NCBI GenBank assembly: GCA_023391155.1
Contig: JAEWBM010000193.1
Span: 1 to 17,859, forward strand
Origin: Acidobacteriota bacterium
Lineage (GTDB): Bacteria; Acidobacteriota; Blastocatellia; Pyrinomonadales; Pyrinomonadaceae
Reading direction: 5' to 3'
Length of the DNA stretch: 17,859 nucleotides
A model generated the notes under the pieces. It worked only from the letters and a program-made list of their open reading frames with translations, searched no databases and had not been told where the DNA came from. Shown piece by piece: positions 1 through 6,019 of this stretch. The position numbers were made by a program, and so were the translations under genes. How positions within the stretch are numbered: position 1 is the stretch's first letter; every line of letters begins with the position of its first letter.

Positions 1-476
1 CCCGTGCAGTCAACGCCGGTCGAACAAGTCAGATTCGAGATCTTGACACGGCCGTGGGCCGCACCGCCCATTGCGTGAGCAAAGGGTTTGATCCGGGCGT
101 CGGACGAATTGTCCTTGATCTGAACGCCGGCGAGGAAGTTGTAAAGCGAGCTATCAGCCTCGAACGCGACCGTTCCGGTGCCCGACGGTGAAGCCGGCAC
201 TGAAAACGCATAGTCCGTATTGTTGTAGGTACCGGAGATGTCGCCCTTGATGCCGACGTAACGATGGACGTTGTAAACGCCCGAAACATTGAAACCGTGG
301 AAACTCTCGCGTTCATCGACAAATTCGCTGAACTCATCGCCGCCGGCAATGCCGGTGTCGACCTGATTGTTAGAGTAACCGATAAAGAATTCGCCCTTTT
401 TGTAATCGTCGATCTGGGCAAACGCGGTCAGCCCGGTCAGGGCTGAGATACAAAACGCCAAAAATAACTTACGCAT
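1..476 (-). CDS. Outer-membrane beta-barrel protein, 3' end cut off by window edge
   Basis: The minus-strand reading frame opens at the ATG at 476-474 and stays open to base 1 (158 codons), so its C-terminus lies outside the window. The first ~20 residues form a signal peptide (MRKLFLAFCISALTGLTAFA, cleavage before QIDDYK). The mature part alternates aromatic and polar residues in strand-like stretches (GEFFIGYSNN, FNVSGVYNVHRYVGIKGDISG, SLYNFLAGVQIKD). This is the pattern of small OmpA/OprF-like outer-membrane barrels of the Omp beta-barrel superfamily. A clear SD, AAGGAGCG (492-485), sits 8 nt before the ATG. Function beyond a likely outer-membrane location cannot be stated, and assignment to one barrel subfamily is not possible from a partial protein. 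Confidence 0.8.
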   Translation of the reverse strand, partial: MRKLFLAFCISALTGLTAFAQIDDYKKGEFFIGYSNNQVDTGIAGGDEFSEFVDERESFHGFNVSGVYNVHRYVGIKGDISGTYNNTDYAFSVPASPSGTGTVAFEADSSLYNFLAGVQIKDNSSDARIKPFAHAMGGAAHGRVKISNLTCSTGVDCT

Positions 477-505
477 ATAAATTACGCTCCTTGTTTATGA
501 AATAA

Positions 506-526
506 CTGCGCTTTTTTACGGCGCAG
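506..526 (-). other. Small hairpin between the 404-aa gene and the beta-barrel gene
   Basis: CTGCGC (506-511) and GCGCAG (521-526) form a 6-bp stem with a 9-nt loop. Read on the minus strand it is followed by TTATTT. It lies 66 nt past the stop of the upstream 404-aa gene and 30 nt before the beta-barrel start. It could be a weak terminator of the former or a leader hairpin of the latter; the T-run is too poor to decide. Confidence 0.35.
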
Positions 527-571
527 AAAAGCCCAACAAACTCGATACTGCTAAATTTGTCAGGCCGTTAC

Positions 572-583
572 ACTTAGCTAAGT
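572..583. promoter_or_regulatory. 12-bp perfect palindrome, possible operator
   Basis: ACTTAGCTAAGT is a perfect 12-bp palindrome in the AT-rich spacer about 100 bp upstream of the beta-barrel gene start and 9 bp downstream of the 404-aa gene's stop. A second short palindrome (GTTGCAAC, 582-589) abuts it. The position suits an operator for the barrel gene, but no known regulator consensus was recognised. Confidence 0.25.
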
Positions 584-592
584 TGCAACAAT

Positions 593-1807
593 TTAGTTAG
601 ATGGCTGCTCCGCCGAGGCGGTTGTAAGCAGGACATCACTTTTTTCAAGGAATCGATCCAACACCCAGCGGCGAAGTTCGCCAAACGTTGCAGCCTTTAC
701 AGGTTGCCCGGTTTGCGGGTCAATGGGGGCCTGAACACCGGTTTCGGCCGTGATCGGCTCGTCGTCCTCGTAATAGATCTCAGCGTATTTTTCGCCGAGG
801 GACCGCAATTCGCTGTTTTCCAGCGCTTTAGCGACGATCTCCATCAAGTGGCCCATGCGGTAATACGGCTGGCCTCCGCGGCGGATCTGCGAAACGAGAT
901 GATCGGCGACGCGGCGGTCGGCCCAGCGGCTGACGAGGTCGGTCAATGCGGCCTCGCCCTCGGCGACGCGCGAGTATTCACCGTCTTTTGCGATCGGTGC
1001 GGGCTCAGAGCTTACGAGGATGTCGACCAAACGTTGACGGTCTCGCTCGCTGAGAAGCTTTGCGTACCCGGAGTTGTTGAAGGTGTCCTCGTAGTAATAA
1101 TTGTCTTCGAGTTCCCACTCTTCGATCTTTTCGCCCTTGGCCGTCTTCTCGACGATGTTGGCATCGCGGTCTTTTTTCCACTCGAGGTATTGGACGCCCG
1201 AAAGAAGTTCGTATGCACCCTCCCAGCGAGTGATCGGGTCCTCGATCGCCTTTAAGATCCAGCGAAGCGCAGCGGCCTCAGACGGTTCGCCCTCGGCAAA
1301 GAGCGAGTTGAGTTCCTCGACCCGCGAGGTGTATGCGCTCATTTCATCGGCATCCAGCTTTTTGACCGCATCGGCGTAATCCGTCAGGACGGTCATGCCC
1401 GTTTCGGGATCGGCCATCGTGAATAGCATAACGGCGTCGCCGGGTTCGAGCTTGACCATACCGTAACTGTGCTCGTCGATAAACTCCTCGTCGGCGCCGG
1501 TCTCGGCGTAACGGTATTCATCCTCTTGCGTGAAAAAGCTTTGCTGCGGAGTGCCCTTGAGAGTGGACGAGATGGAGTAATGCTTTCGCACCTGAACCAC
1601 CGTAAAATCTTCGCCCTGTTCGACTATGGCGAAATCCTCGACGCGTTCGAACCGTCCAATATGGATAGCCGCGCTCTTGCGATAGAGCGACATGAGCGTC
1701 TCAGGGGGCTTATCGTCACAGCGGCGGGCGCTGGCGGAAATAGGAGATAAAAGCAATGCGGCCGACATCATTGCGGCGGCGGCGATGGTTATGATGGTTC
1801 TCGACAT
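593..1807 (-). CDS. Secreted (periplasmic) protein of unknown function
   Basis: 404 aa from the ATG at 1807. The frame stays open a further 30 codons upstream, but that extension is charged. The internal ATG is followed directly by a signal peptide (positively charged MSRT, then an Ala/Ile/Leu-rich core, AxA-type cleavage near residue 27). It also has the SD GGGAG a few nt upstream, so this start is preferred. The mature protein has a single Cys (C30), three residues after the predicted cleavage site and without a lipobox, so lipidation is unlikely. The rest is strongly acidic, with a Tyr/Asp/Glu-rich patch (EDNYYYED) and long probable helices in the second half. No family was recognised. It follows rsmI on the same strand with a 90-nt gap, so it may be read through from rsmI or have its own promoter. 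Confidence 0.75.
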   Translation of the reverse strand: MSRTIITIAAAAMMSAALLLSPISASARRCDDKPPETLMSLYRKSAAIHIGRFERVEDFAIVEQGEDFTVVQVRKHYSISSTLKGTPQQSFFTQEDEYRYAETGADEEFIDEHSYGMVKLEPGDAVMLFTMADPETGMTVLTDYADAVKKLDADEMSAYTSRVEELNSLFAEGEPSEAAALRWILKAIEDPITRWEGAYELLSGVQYLEWKKDRDANIVEKTAKGEKIEEWELEDNYYYEDTFNNSGYAKLLSERDRQRLVDILVSSEPAPIAKDGEYSRVAEGEAALTDLVSRWADRRVADHLVSQIRRGGQPYYRMGHLMEIVAKALENSELRSLGEKYAEIYYEDDEPITAETGVQAPIDPQTGQPVKAATFGELRRWVLDRFLEKSDVLLTTASAEQPSN

Positions 1808-1897
1808 CTCGATTCTCCCGACTAAGGTATATAGACGCGTTCCGGGTGCAATATTAGGATCACGATCGCGAAAAAAAGTTGCACGGGCGGCGGGCAT

Positions 1898-2737
1898 TTA
1901 TTTACCGCCGACGTTTTGCAGGATGCGGTAGGCCTCTGATCTGGTCATACCTAGTTCCTTGGCCGCCCGTTTCATGGCGGAGCGTTCGTCGTCTCCGGCA
2001 TCGAGCAGTTCCCGCACCCGTTTTATCAATGAATCCTCCGGGGACGTGGATCGCACTATGTCATCGCGTCCCCGATCAATGATAAGAACGAATTCGCCGC
2101 GCAAATTTGCAGAGGAAAAATGATCGATGAGGAAAGATAGCGGCCCATCGACGATCTCTTCGTGAAGTTTGGTGAGTTCACGGGCGACCGCGGCACGGCG
2201 ATCGCCAAGGACGGCGAGGCAATCCGCCAGGGAGGCGGCCAGCCGGTGAGGGGTTTCATAGAAGATAAGTGTTGCGGGGACGGCACTTACCTCAGTCAGG
2301 CGGCGGCGGCGTTCGCCCTTTCGCGAGGGCAGAAAACCGCCGAAGAAAAGCGAGTCAGTCGGGAGGCCGGATGCCACCGCGGCCGCGACGAATGCGGCAG
2401 GGCCCGGAATGGGAACGACCCGGATGCCGGCGGCGCGGGCCGCCTCGACCATGCGAAAACCGGGATCGTTTATCCCGGGGGTCCCGGCATCGGAAACGAC
2501 CGCTATCGAGGAGCCCTTTTCGAGTTCGGTGACCAACTCGGCGGCACGTTCGCTCTCATTATGTTCATGGTAGCTGACGAGGCGGCCCGTGATGCCGTAA
2601 TGGCTGAGAAGTTTGCCGGTGTGACGGGTGTCTTCGCACGCGATGATATCGGCCTCGCGGAGCACATCGAGCGCCCGCCGTGAAATATCCGCTAAGTTGC
2701 CGATCGGCGTCGCGACCAGATAGAGTGTGCCCGGCAT
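1898..2737 (-). CDS. rsmI: 16S rRNA (cytidine1402-2'-O)-methyltransferase RsmI
   Basis: 279 aa, the normal length for RsmI, a tetrapyrrole-methylase-fold enzyme. It uses S-adenosylmethionine to 2'-O-methylate C1402 in the decoding centre of 16S rRNA, in the cytoplasm. Visible family signatures are the N-terminal YLVATPIGNLADI (6-18), ACEDTRHTGKLL (33-44), SDAGTPGINDPGF (82-94), the PIPGPAA loop (109-115), GGFLPSRKGERR (133-144) and FYETPHRL (159-166). A Ser/Arg-rich C-terminal helix region follows. The ATG at 2737 begins exactly at the conserved N-terminal strand. There is no strong SD. A TAGAAT -10-like hexamer at 2760-2755 would give a very short leader. The Gly/Tyr-rich gene upstream is separated from it by a terminator, so rsmI is probably transcribed separately. 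Confidence 0.96.
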   Translation of the reverse strand: MPGTLYLVATPIGNLADISRRALDVLREADIIACEDTRHTGKLLSHYGITGRLVSYHEHNESERAAELVTELEKGSSIAVVSDAGTPGINDPGFRMVEAARAAGIRVVPIPGPAAFVAAAVASGLPTDSLFFGGFLPSRKGERRRRLTEVSAVPATLIFYETPHRLAASLADCLAVLGDRRAAVARELTKLHEEIVDGPLSFLIDHFSSANLRGEFVLIIDRGRDDIVRSTSPEDSLIKRVRELLDAGDDERSAMKRAAKELGMTRSEAYRILQNVGGK

Positions 2738-2778
2738 AGTGTTTGTACCGACCCATTCTAAACGAGTTAGAAGGTATT

Positions 2779-2816
2779 AAAAAGAAAAGGGCCCGAGCCT
2801 GATAAGGCCCGAGCCC
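2779..2816 (-). terminator. Rho-independent terminator of the Gly/Tyr-rich protein gene
   Basis: On the minus strand GGGCTCGGGCC (2816-2806), loop TTATCA, then GGCTCGGGCCC (2799-2789) form an 11-bp stem with two G-U pairs, followed by the U-rich tract TTTTCTTTTT (2788-2779). On the plus strand the two wobble pairs become C-A mismatches, so the hairpin works best in the minus direction. It starts 24 nt after the stop codon. Confidence 0.85.
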
Positions 2817-2840
2817 GATTTTCTCATCGTTTAACCGCTA

Positions 2841-3437
2841 TTAGAACGGAAGCGGGAACGGGATCCGGCTGCGCCAATCGCCGTTGCGATTCGGGTAACG
2901 CTGTCCGGGATACTGCTGCTGCGGGTAACGCTGGTTGCCGCGATTGTAGTTGTAACCGTAGGCGTTTGCCACCAGATTCAACTGGCCTCGCATCGAGTTC
3001 CATTCACCCATCAAGCGGGGATCGACGCGGCTGGAACGGAGCGCATTGTCGAGACGCGAACCCGTATCGAGCAGTCGGCGTGCGGCGCTTTCGCTATTGC
3101 GAAGGTTGCGGCCGTTGCCATACTTGTCCTCAAAGTTGTCGGCTGCACGACGGAAATCGCCCGCGAGTTGTTTCAGATCGTTGTTATAGCCGCCATATCC
3201 GCCGTAACCTCCATAACCGCCGCGGTTATAGCCGTTGTCGACATAATCGTCGATACGCAGCTCAAACTGACGGCTGCGATGCTTTAGCTGATCCGCAACG
3301 CCGCGGAGGTCGCGGCCTTGGTTGCCATAATAAGGCCCCTGCTGACGCGGATACCACTGCGCCGAGGCCACGGAAGGCAATGCCAGAACCATCAGCGAAA
3401 AAGCACTGATCGCGAGTAATTTACTAAATTTGTTCAT
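2841..3437 (-). CDS. Small secreted Gly/Tyr/Arg-rich protein, unknown function
   Basis: 198 aa with a clear signal peptide (MNKFSKLLAISAFSLMVLAL..., cleavage after ASA at residue 26). The mature protein is basic and rich in Tyr, Gln, Asn, Gly and Arg, with four GGY repeats at residues 73-84. Two probable amphipathic helical stretches flank this low-complexity linker: about 43-68 (GRDLRGVADQLKHRSRQFEL) and 85-135 (LKQLAGDFRRAADNFEDKY and on). The tail is Pro/Gln/Tyr-rich and ends in aromatic Phe. A strong SD (GGGGAG) sits about 8 nt before the ATG. The gene has its own sigma-54-like promoter (3499-3515) and terminator (2779-2816), so it is probably monocistronic. No enzyme motif was found. A structural, envelope or surface role is possible but is inference. 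Confidence 0.8.
   Translation of the reverse strand: MNKFSKLLAISAFSLMVLALPSVASAQWYPRQQGPYYGNQGRDLRGVADQLKHRSRQFELRIDDYVDNGYNRGGYGGYGGYGGYNNDLKQLAGDFRRAADNFEDKYGNGRNLRNSESAARRLLDTGSRLDNALRSSRVDPRLMGEWNSMRGQLNLVANAYGYNYNRGNQRYPQQQYPGQRYPNRNGDWRSRIPFPLPF
3186..3221 (-). repeat. Four tandem 9-bp units encoding GGY repeats
   Basis: Four degenerate 9-bp units, each encoding Gly-Gly-Tyr, lie inside the small secreted protein gene. Third codon positions differ between units (GGC/GGT/GGA, TAT/TAC). This suggests the repeat is old and kept at the protein level rather than a recent slippage product. Confidence 0.85.
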
Positions 3438-3498
3438 CTCTAATCTCCCCTAATCTAAACGTTCGCAATGGCGTGCCACTGCCTTTAACGCAAAAATT

Positions 3499-3515
3499 TG
3501 CAAAGATTGTGCCAA
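3499..3515 (-). promoter_or_regulatory. Sigma-54 (RpoN) -24/-12 promoter for the Gly/Tyr-rich protein gene
   Basis: The minus strand reads TTGGCACAATCTTTGCA from 3515 to 3499. It matches the sigma-54 consensus (TGGCAC at -24, TTGCA at -12) with exactly ten bases between the GG and GC dinucleotides. A start site about 12 nt downstream (near 3489) would give a leader of about 50 nt ending in the GGGGAG SD. No enhancer-binding site was identified upstream. Confidence 0.65.
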
Positions 3516-3594
3516 GTGGGCAGGGCGACGGGGGCGGTTCGCGCTAACTGCTGCAATTACGAGGGTTATTGACGACGCGGCGGATATGAACAAA

Positions 3595-3618
3595 GGGCAT
3601 CCGATGGCTCGGATGCCC
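3595..3618 (-). terminator. Terminator of the protease operon
   Basis: GGGCATCCGA (3595-3604) pairs perfectly with TCGGATGCCC (3609-3618) across a 4-nt loop, a 10-bp stem. On the minus strand it is followed by TTTGTT. It lies about 35 nt after the stop of the subtilisin-like protease gene. The stem is symmetrical, but the T-tract is only moderate in either direction. Confidence 0.75.
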
Positions 3619-3653
3619 TATTTGGTTAGCGTTACGTGCGAGATGGTTGAACG

Positions 3654-5081
3654 TTAGTTGCTCAGCGCACGGTCGGCATTGATGCGTCCGGCAGAAAAGA
3701 TCCGTCCGTTAAGGATGTCGAGCGGGTCGACCGAATCGAGGATCCGCTTTCGGAGCTCAGCCATGGTGATATCGGGCTCATTGGCGATGATCAGAGCCGC
3801 AAGGCCGGCGACGTGCGGCGTGGCCATCGAGGTGCCCGACGCTTCGCGGTACGAGCCCTTGAGCCAGGTCGAGACAATAGCCTTGCCGGGTGCGGCGACG
3901 TGCACGGACTTTTTACCGAAGTTCGAGAACGATGCGAGCAGGTCGCCGTTGTCGAGAGCAGCCACGCTTACCACGTTCGGCAGGTCATAATTCGATGGGA
4001 AATGCGGGCGGCGATCATTGTCCGTGCTGCTGTTGCCGGCAGCGGCCACGAAGAGAATGCCGTTCTCACCGGCGGCACGGATCGCTTCCTCAAGAGCCTT
4101 TGACCGCTGGGTCGAGCCCCAGCTGGCACTGATGATGCGGACGTTCACGCCATTCTGTTTGCGGTCGATTGCGTAGTTGATCGCCTCGATGGCGTCTTTG
4201 GTCGAACCGAACCCGCCGCGTCCGAGAAACTTGAGCGGCATTATTTTGACGTTCCAGTTCACACCGGCGATCCCGATACCGTTATCGCCCTCCGCGCCGA
4301 TGATGCCGGCGCAGTGCGTGCCGTGGCCGTTATCATCCATGGGGTCCGCGAGGTTGTCACCGGCGTTAAAGCCGTTCAGATCGTTGAAGACGCCGAGCTG
4401 CGGGTCGGAATACTGCGGCACGTTGTCCGGACGCATCCACATATTCGAGACGAGGTCGGGGTGCGTGTAATCGACGCCGGTGTCGAGCACGGCAACCACC
4501 ACCTCTTCACTCCCGCGGGTCTTTGACCATGCGTTCAGAGCGGCGATGTCGGCACCTTTCTTGCCGCCGTTGCGGCCGTCATTCGATAGCGCCCATTGAT
4601 CGGCAAAGTGCGGGTCATTCGGCGATTCCGGACGCGGTGCGTCGTGGCCATCTTCGACGGGGTTGAAATCCGGAAGATCGAGCACGATCTGATAATTTTC
4701 GTGTGCGTATTCGACGAGATCGGTCATCCGCGAATAATGTGCGGCGACCTCGGCCGGGTCGGCGTTGTCGAGATCATCGACCGCGACCAGCCCATTGACC
4801 AGCTCAAGCCGGTCCTCAACGCGGTCGTTGAAGCGGGCGGCGAGCTTTTCGATCTGTGAGGCGGAAACACCGGGTTTGAAACGGACCAGCACCTCGGGTT
4901 CCGATTCGGAAGCCGAGCGTTTGAGCGCGGTCGGTTTGGCGACCGGGCGTGCCAGGTCGCGCGTTTCCGAGGTGGCCACCCTTAACGACGACCGCCAGCG
5001 GTCGATCTGGCCGAGCACCGCGGCGACGGTGACGATGATGAGGGCAAGCCCAAGGTGTATCCAAATATTATTGCGATTCAT
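3654..5081 (-). CDS. Membrane-anchored S8 subtilisin-like serine protease
   Basis: 475 aa. An N-terminal hydrophobic helix (about 7-24) serves as a signal or anchor without an obvious cleavage site. A propeptide-like region follows (about 62-135, VLVRFKPG..., with QIVLD at its end), which in this family folds the enzyme and inhibits it until cleaved. The S8 catalytic domain spans about 155-470. The triad is visible: Asp200 in VAVLDTGVDYTHPDL, His253 in NGHGTHCAGI and Ser418 in SGTSMATPHVAG, with the oxyanion Asn350 in AAAGN. Nothing is missing, so an active peptidase acting outside the cytoplasmic membrane is expected. The SD GAGGAG lies about 8 nt before the ATG at 5081. It follows the 93-aa gene with a 30-nt gap and ends at a hairpin terminator. 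Substrate is unknown. Confidence 0.93.
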   Translation of the reverse strand: MNRNNIWIHLGLALIIVTVAAVLGQIDRWRSSLRVATSETRDLARPVAKPTALKRSASESEPEVLVRFKPGVSASQIEKLAARFNDRVEDRLELVNGLVAVDDLDNADPAEVAAHYSRMTDLVEYAHENYQIVLDLPDFNPVEDGHDAPRPESPNDPHFADQWALSNDGRNGGKKGADIAALNAWSKTRGSEEVVVAVLDTGVDYTHPDLVSNMWMRPDNVPQYSDPQLGVFNDLNGFNAGDNLADPMDDNGHGTHCAGIIGAEGDNGIGIAGVNWNVKIMPLKFLGRGGFGSTKDAIEAINYAIDRKQNGVNVRIISASWGSTQRSKALEEAIRAAGENGILFVAAAGNSSTDNDRRPHFPSNYDLPNVVSVAALDNGDLLASFSNFGKKSVHVAAPGKAIVSTWLKGSYREASGTSMATPHVAGLAALIIANEPDITMAELRKRILDSVDPLDILNGRIFSAGRINADRALSN

Positions 5082-5111
5082 AAAACTTCTCCTCGCGATG
5101 GGAAAGGGCGA

Positions 5112-5393
5112 TCAATAAACGATCACGTGATTTTTGCCGTTATAGCCTTTTAATCTCAGTTGATATTTATCGGCCCGGTATTCGTAGCTCTTGCCGCCGG
5201 CGCCGAGCTTTATCTCCCAGCCGTCGGCGATCATCTGTGCGGACATCTCGTCATCCGTCGGAGCACCGAGGGAAATATCGGGAAATTCACGCGGGGTCAC
5301 CCCGGAAACGTCGATCTCGCTTTCTTTGATCCCGAGCCGGGATGCGAGGTCCTGGCGGGCTTTCTCGACAGCGCTGTTTTGGTCAAAAGGCAT
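5112..5393 (-). CDS. 93-aa protein of unknown function, first gene of the protease operon
   Basis: 93 aa with no signal peptide or membrane segment, so it is predicted cytosolic. It has an N-terminal helix (VEKARQDLASRLGIKESEI, about 9-27), then a compact beta-like half: FPDISLGAP (37-45), a central acidic/Met segment and GKSYEYRADKYQLRL (about 67-81). The order DLAxRLG, then PDxSLG, then DGWxI and SYEYR resembles, from memory, a small domain seen in secreted proteins of Chloroflexota and Cyanobacteria. Those usually carry a Cys after SLG; here there are no Cys residues. The gene lies 30 nt upstream of the subtilisin-like protease on the same strand and has its own promoter-like sequence. A helper or inhibitor role for the protease is possible but speculative, because the protein lacks an export signal. 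Confidence 0.75.
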   Translation of the reverse strand: MPFDQNSAVEKARQDLASRLGIKESEIDVSGVTPREFPDISLGAPTDDEMSAQMIADGWEIKLGAGGKSYEYRADKYQLRLKGYNGKNHVIVY

Positions 5394-5413
5394 AATTGTG
5401 CAGTATACGGCTA

Positions 5414-5442
5414 ATTCTGCAACTTTTACGTTACATAGTCAA
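5414..5442 (-). promoter_or_regulatory. Sigma-70-type promoter for the 93-aa protein and protease operon
   Basis: On the minus strand TTGACT (5442-5437) and CAGAAT (5419-5414) are separated by 17 bp. The -35 matches 5 of 6 consensus bases and the -10 matches 4 of 6. A start near 5407 would leave a short leader before the ATG at 5393, in which no clear SD is seen. A TATACT hexamer just downstream is an alternative -10. Confidence 0.45.
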
Positions 5443-5480
5443 CGAAGGTTCGATGCCGTTTGGCCGGGCGGCGTGTGCCC

Positions 5481-6017
5481 CTAAGTGACGCGCTCGGGCG
5501 AGGGGACGGGGCGAATGTAGCGGACGATCTCGACCGCGGCGGGGATGATGTAGATAATGCAGGCGATACCGAGGATCGAGCCGGTAAGGAACCGTGAGAG
5601 GTGCGTATTCTCCCAGATGCCGAAAACGGTGAGTGACCAATCCACGGCCATCGGAACGGCAGCGGCGATAAGCCACACGCGGGGCAGCGGATCGATCGAA
5701 TCCATTCGCCGCCATACCGGATAGCCGAGCAAGCCGGCGAGCAGGCCGAAGTATACACCGAAGCAGCGCGAACACACCGCAAGCTGATGGCCGAGGAAGT
5801 GGAGCGACCGCTCGGGCAGTTGGTGGCACGCGTAGCTGAAAAAGCCTAAGACTCCGGCCGAAGCCTCGTGAGCCGATGCGGCCGCGAGTACGGGCGGAGC
5901 GACGATGGCCGTAAGCCAGAGCGCGGTGATAGTTGCCAAAACGGCCCACACACGTATCGCCTGGCGGCGGTGAACGTGCTCAAATCGGGTCGGATTGTAG
6001 ATGTCGCCGGGGCCCAT
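5481..6017 (-). CDS. DUF2085 family integral membrane protein
   Basis: 178 aa with about four hydrophobic segments (roughly 22-46, 83-101, 113-133 and 143-166). It carries the family's hallmark: CHQLPERSLHFLGHQLAVCSRC at residues 64-85, with Cys64-His65-Gln66 and the Cys82-xx-Cys85 pair, followed by FGVYFGLLAG. The conserved Cys/His set suggests metal or redox chemistry at the membrane surface, but the family has no settled function. It starts 2 nt after the ppsA stop, so it is surely cotranscribed with glpX-ppsA and perhaps translationally coupled, since no strong SD precedes its ATG. Whether it shares a role with gluconeogenesis is unknown. No clear terminator follows it. Confidence 0.85.
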   Translation of the reverse strand: MGPGDIYNPTRFEHVHRRQAIRVWAVLATITALWLTAIVAPPVLAAASAHEASAGVLGFFSYACHQLPERSLHFLGHQLAVCSRCFGVYFGLLAGLLGYPVWRRMDSIDPLPRVWLIAAAVPMAVDWSLTVFGIWENTHLSRFLTGSILGIACIIYIIPAAVEIVRYIRPVPSPERVT

Positions 6018-6019
6018 TT

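Noticed and set aside
704..1255. 183-aa open frame on the plus strand
   Set aside because: Antisense to the 404-aa secreted protein gene, which has a signal peptide and SD; no independent support.
1808..1897. N-terminal 30-residue extension of the 404-aa protein
   Set aside because: It would place charged residues ahead of a perfect signal peptide and lacks an SD; the internal ATG with GGGAG is better.
3186..3221. CRISPR-like or mobile short repeat
   Set aside because: The 9-bp units are in frame, encode GGY and vary at third codon positions; they are a protein repeat.
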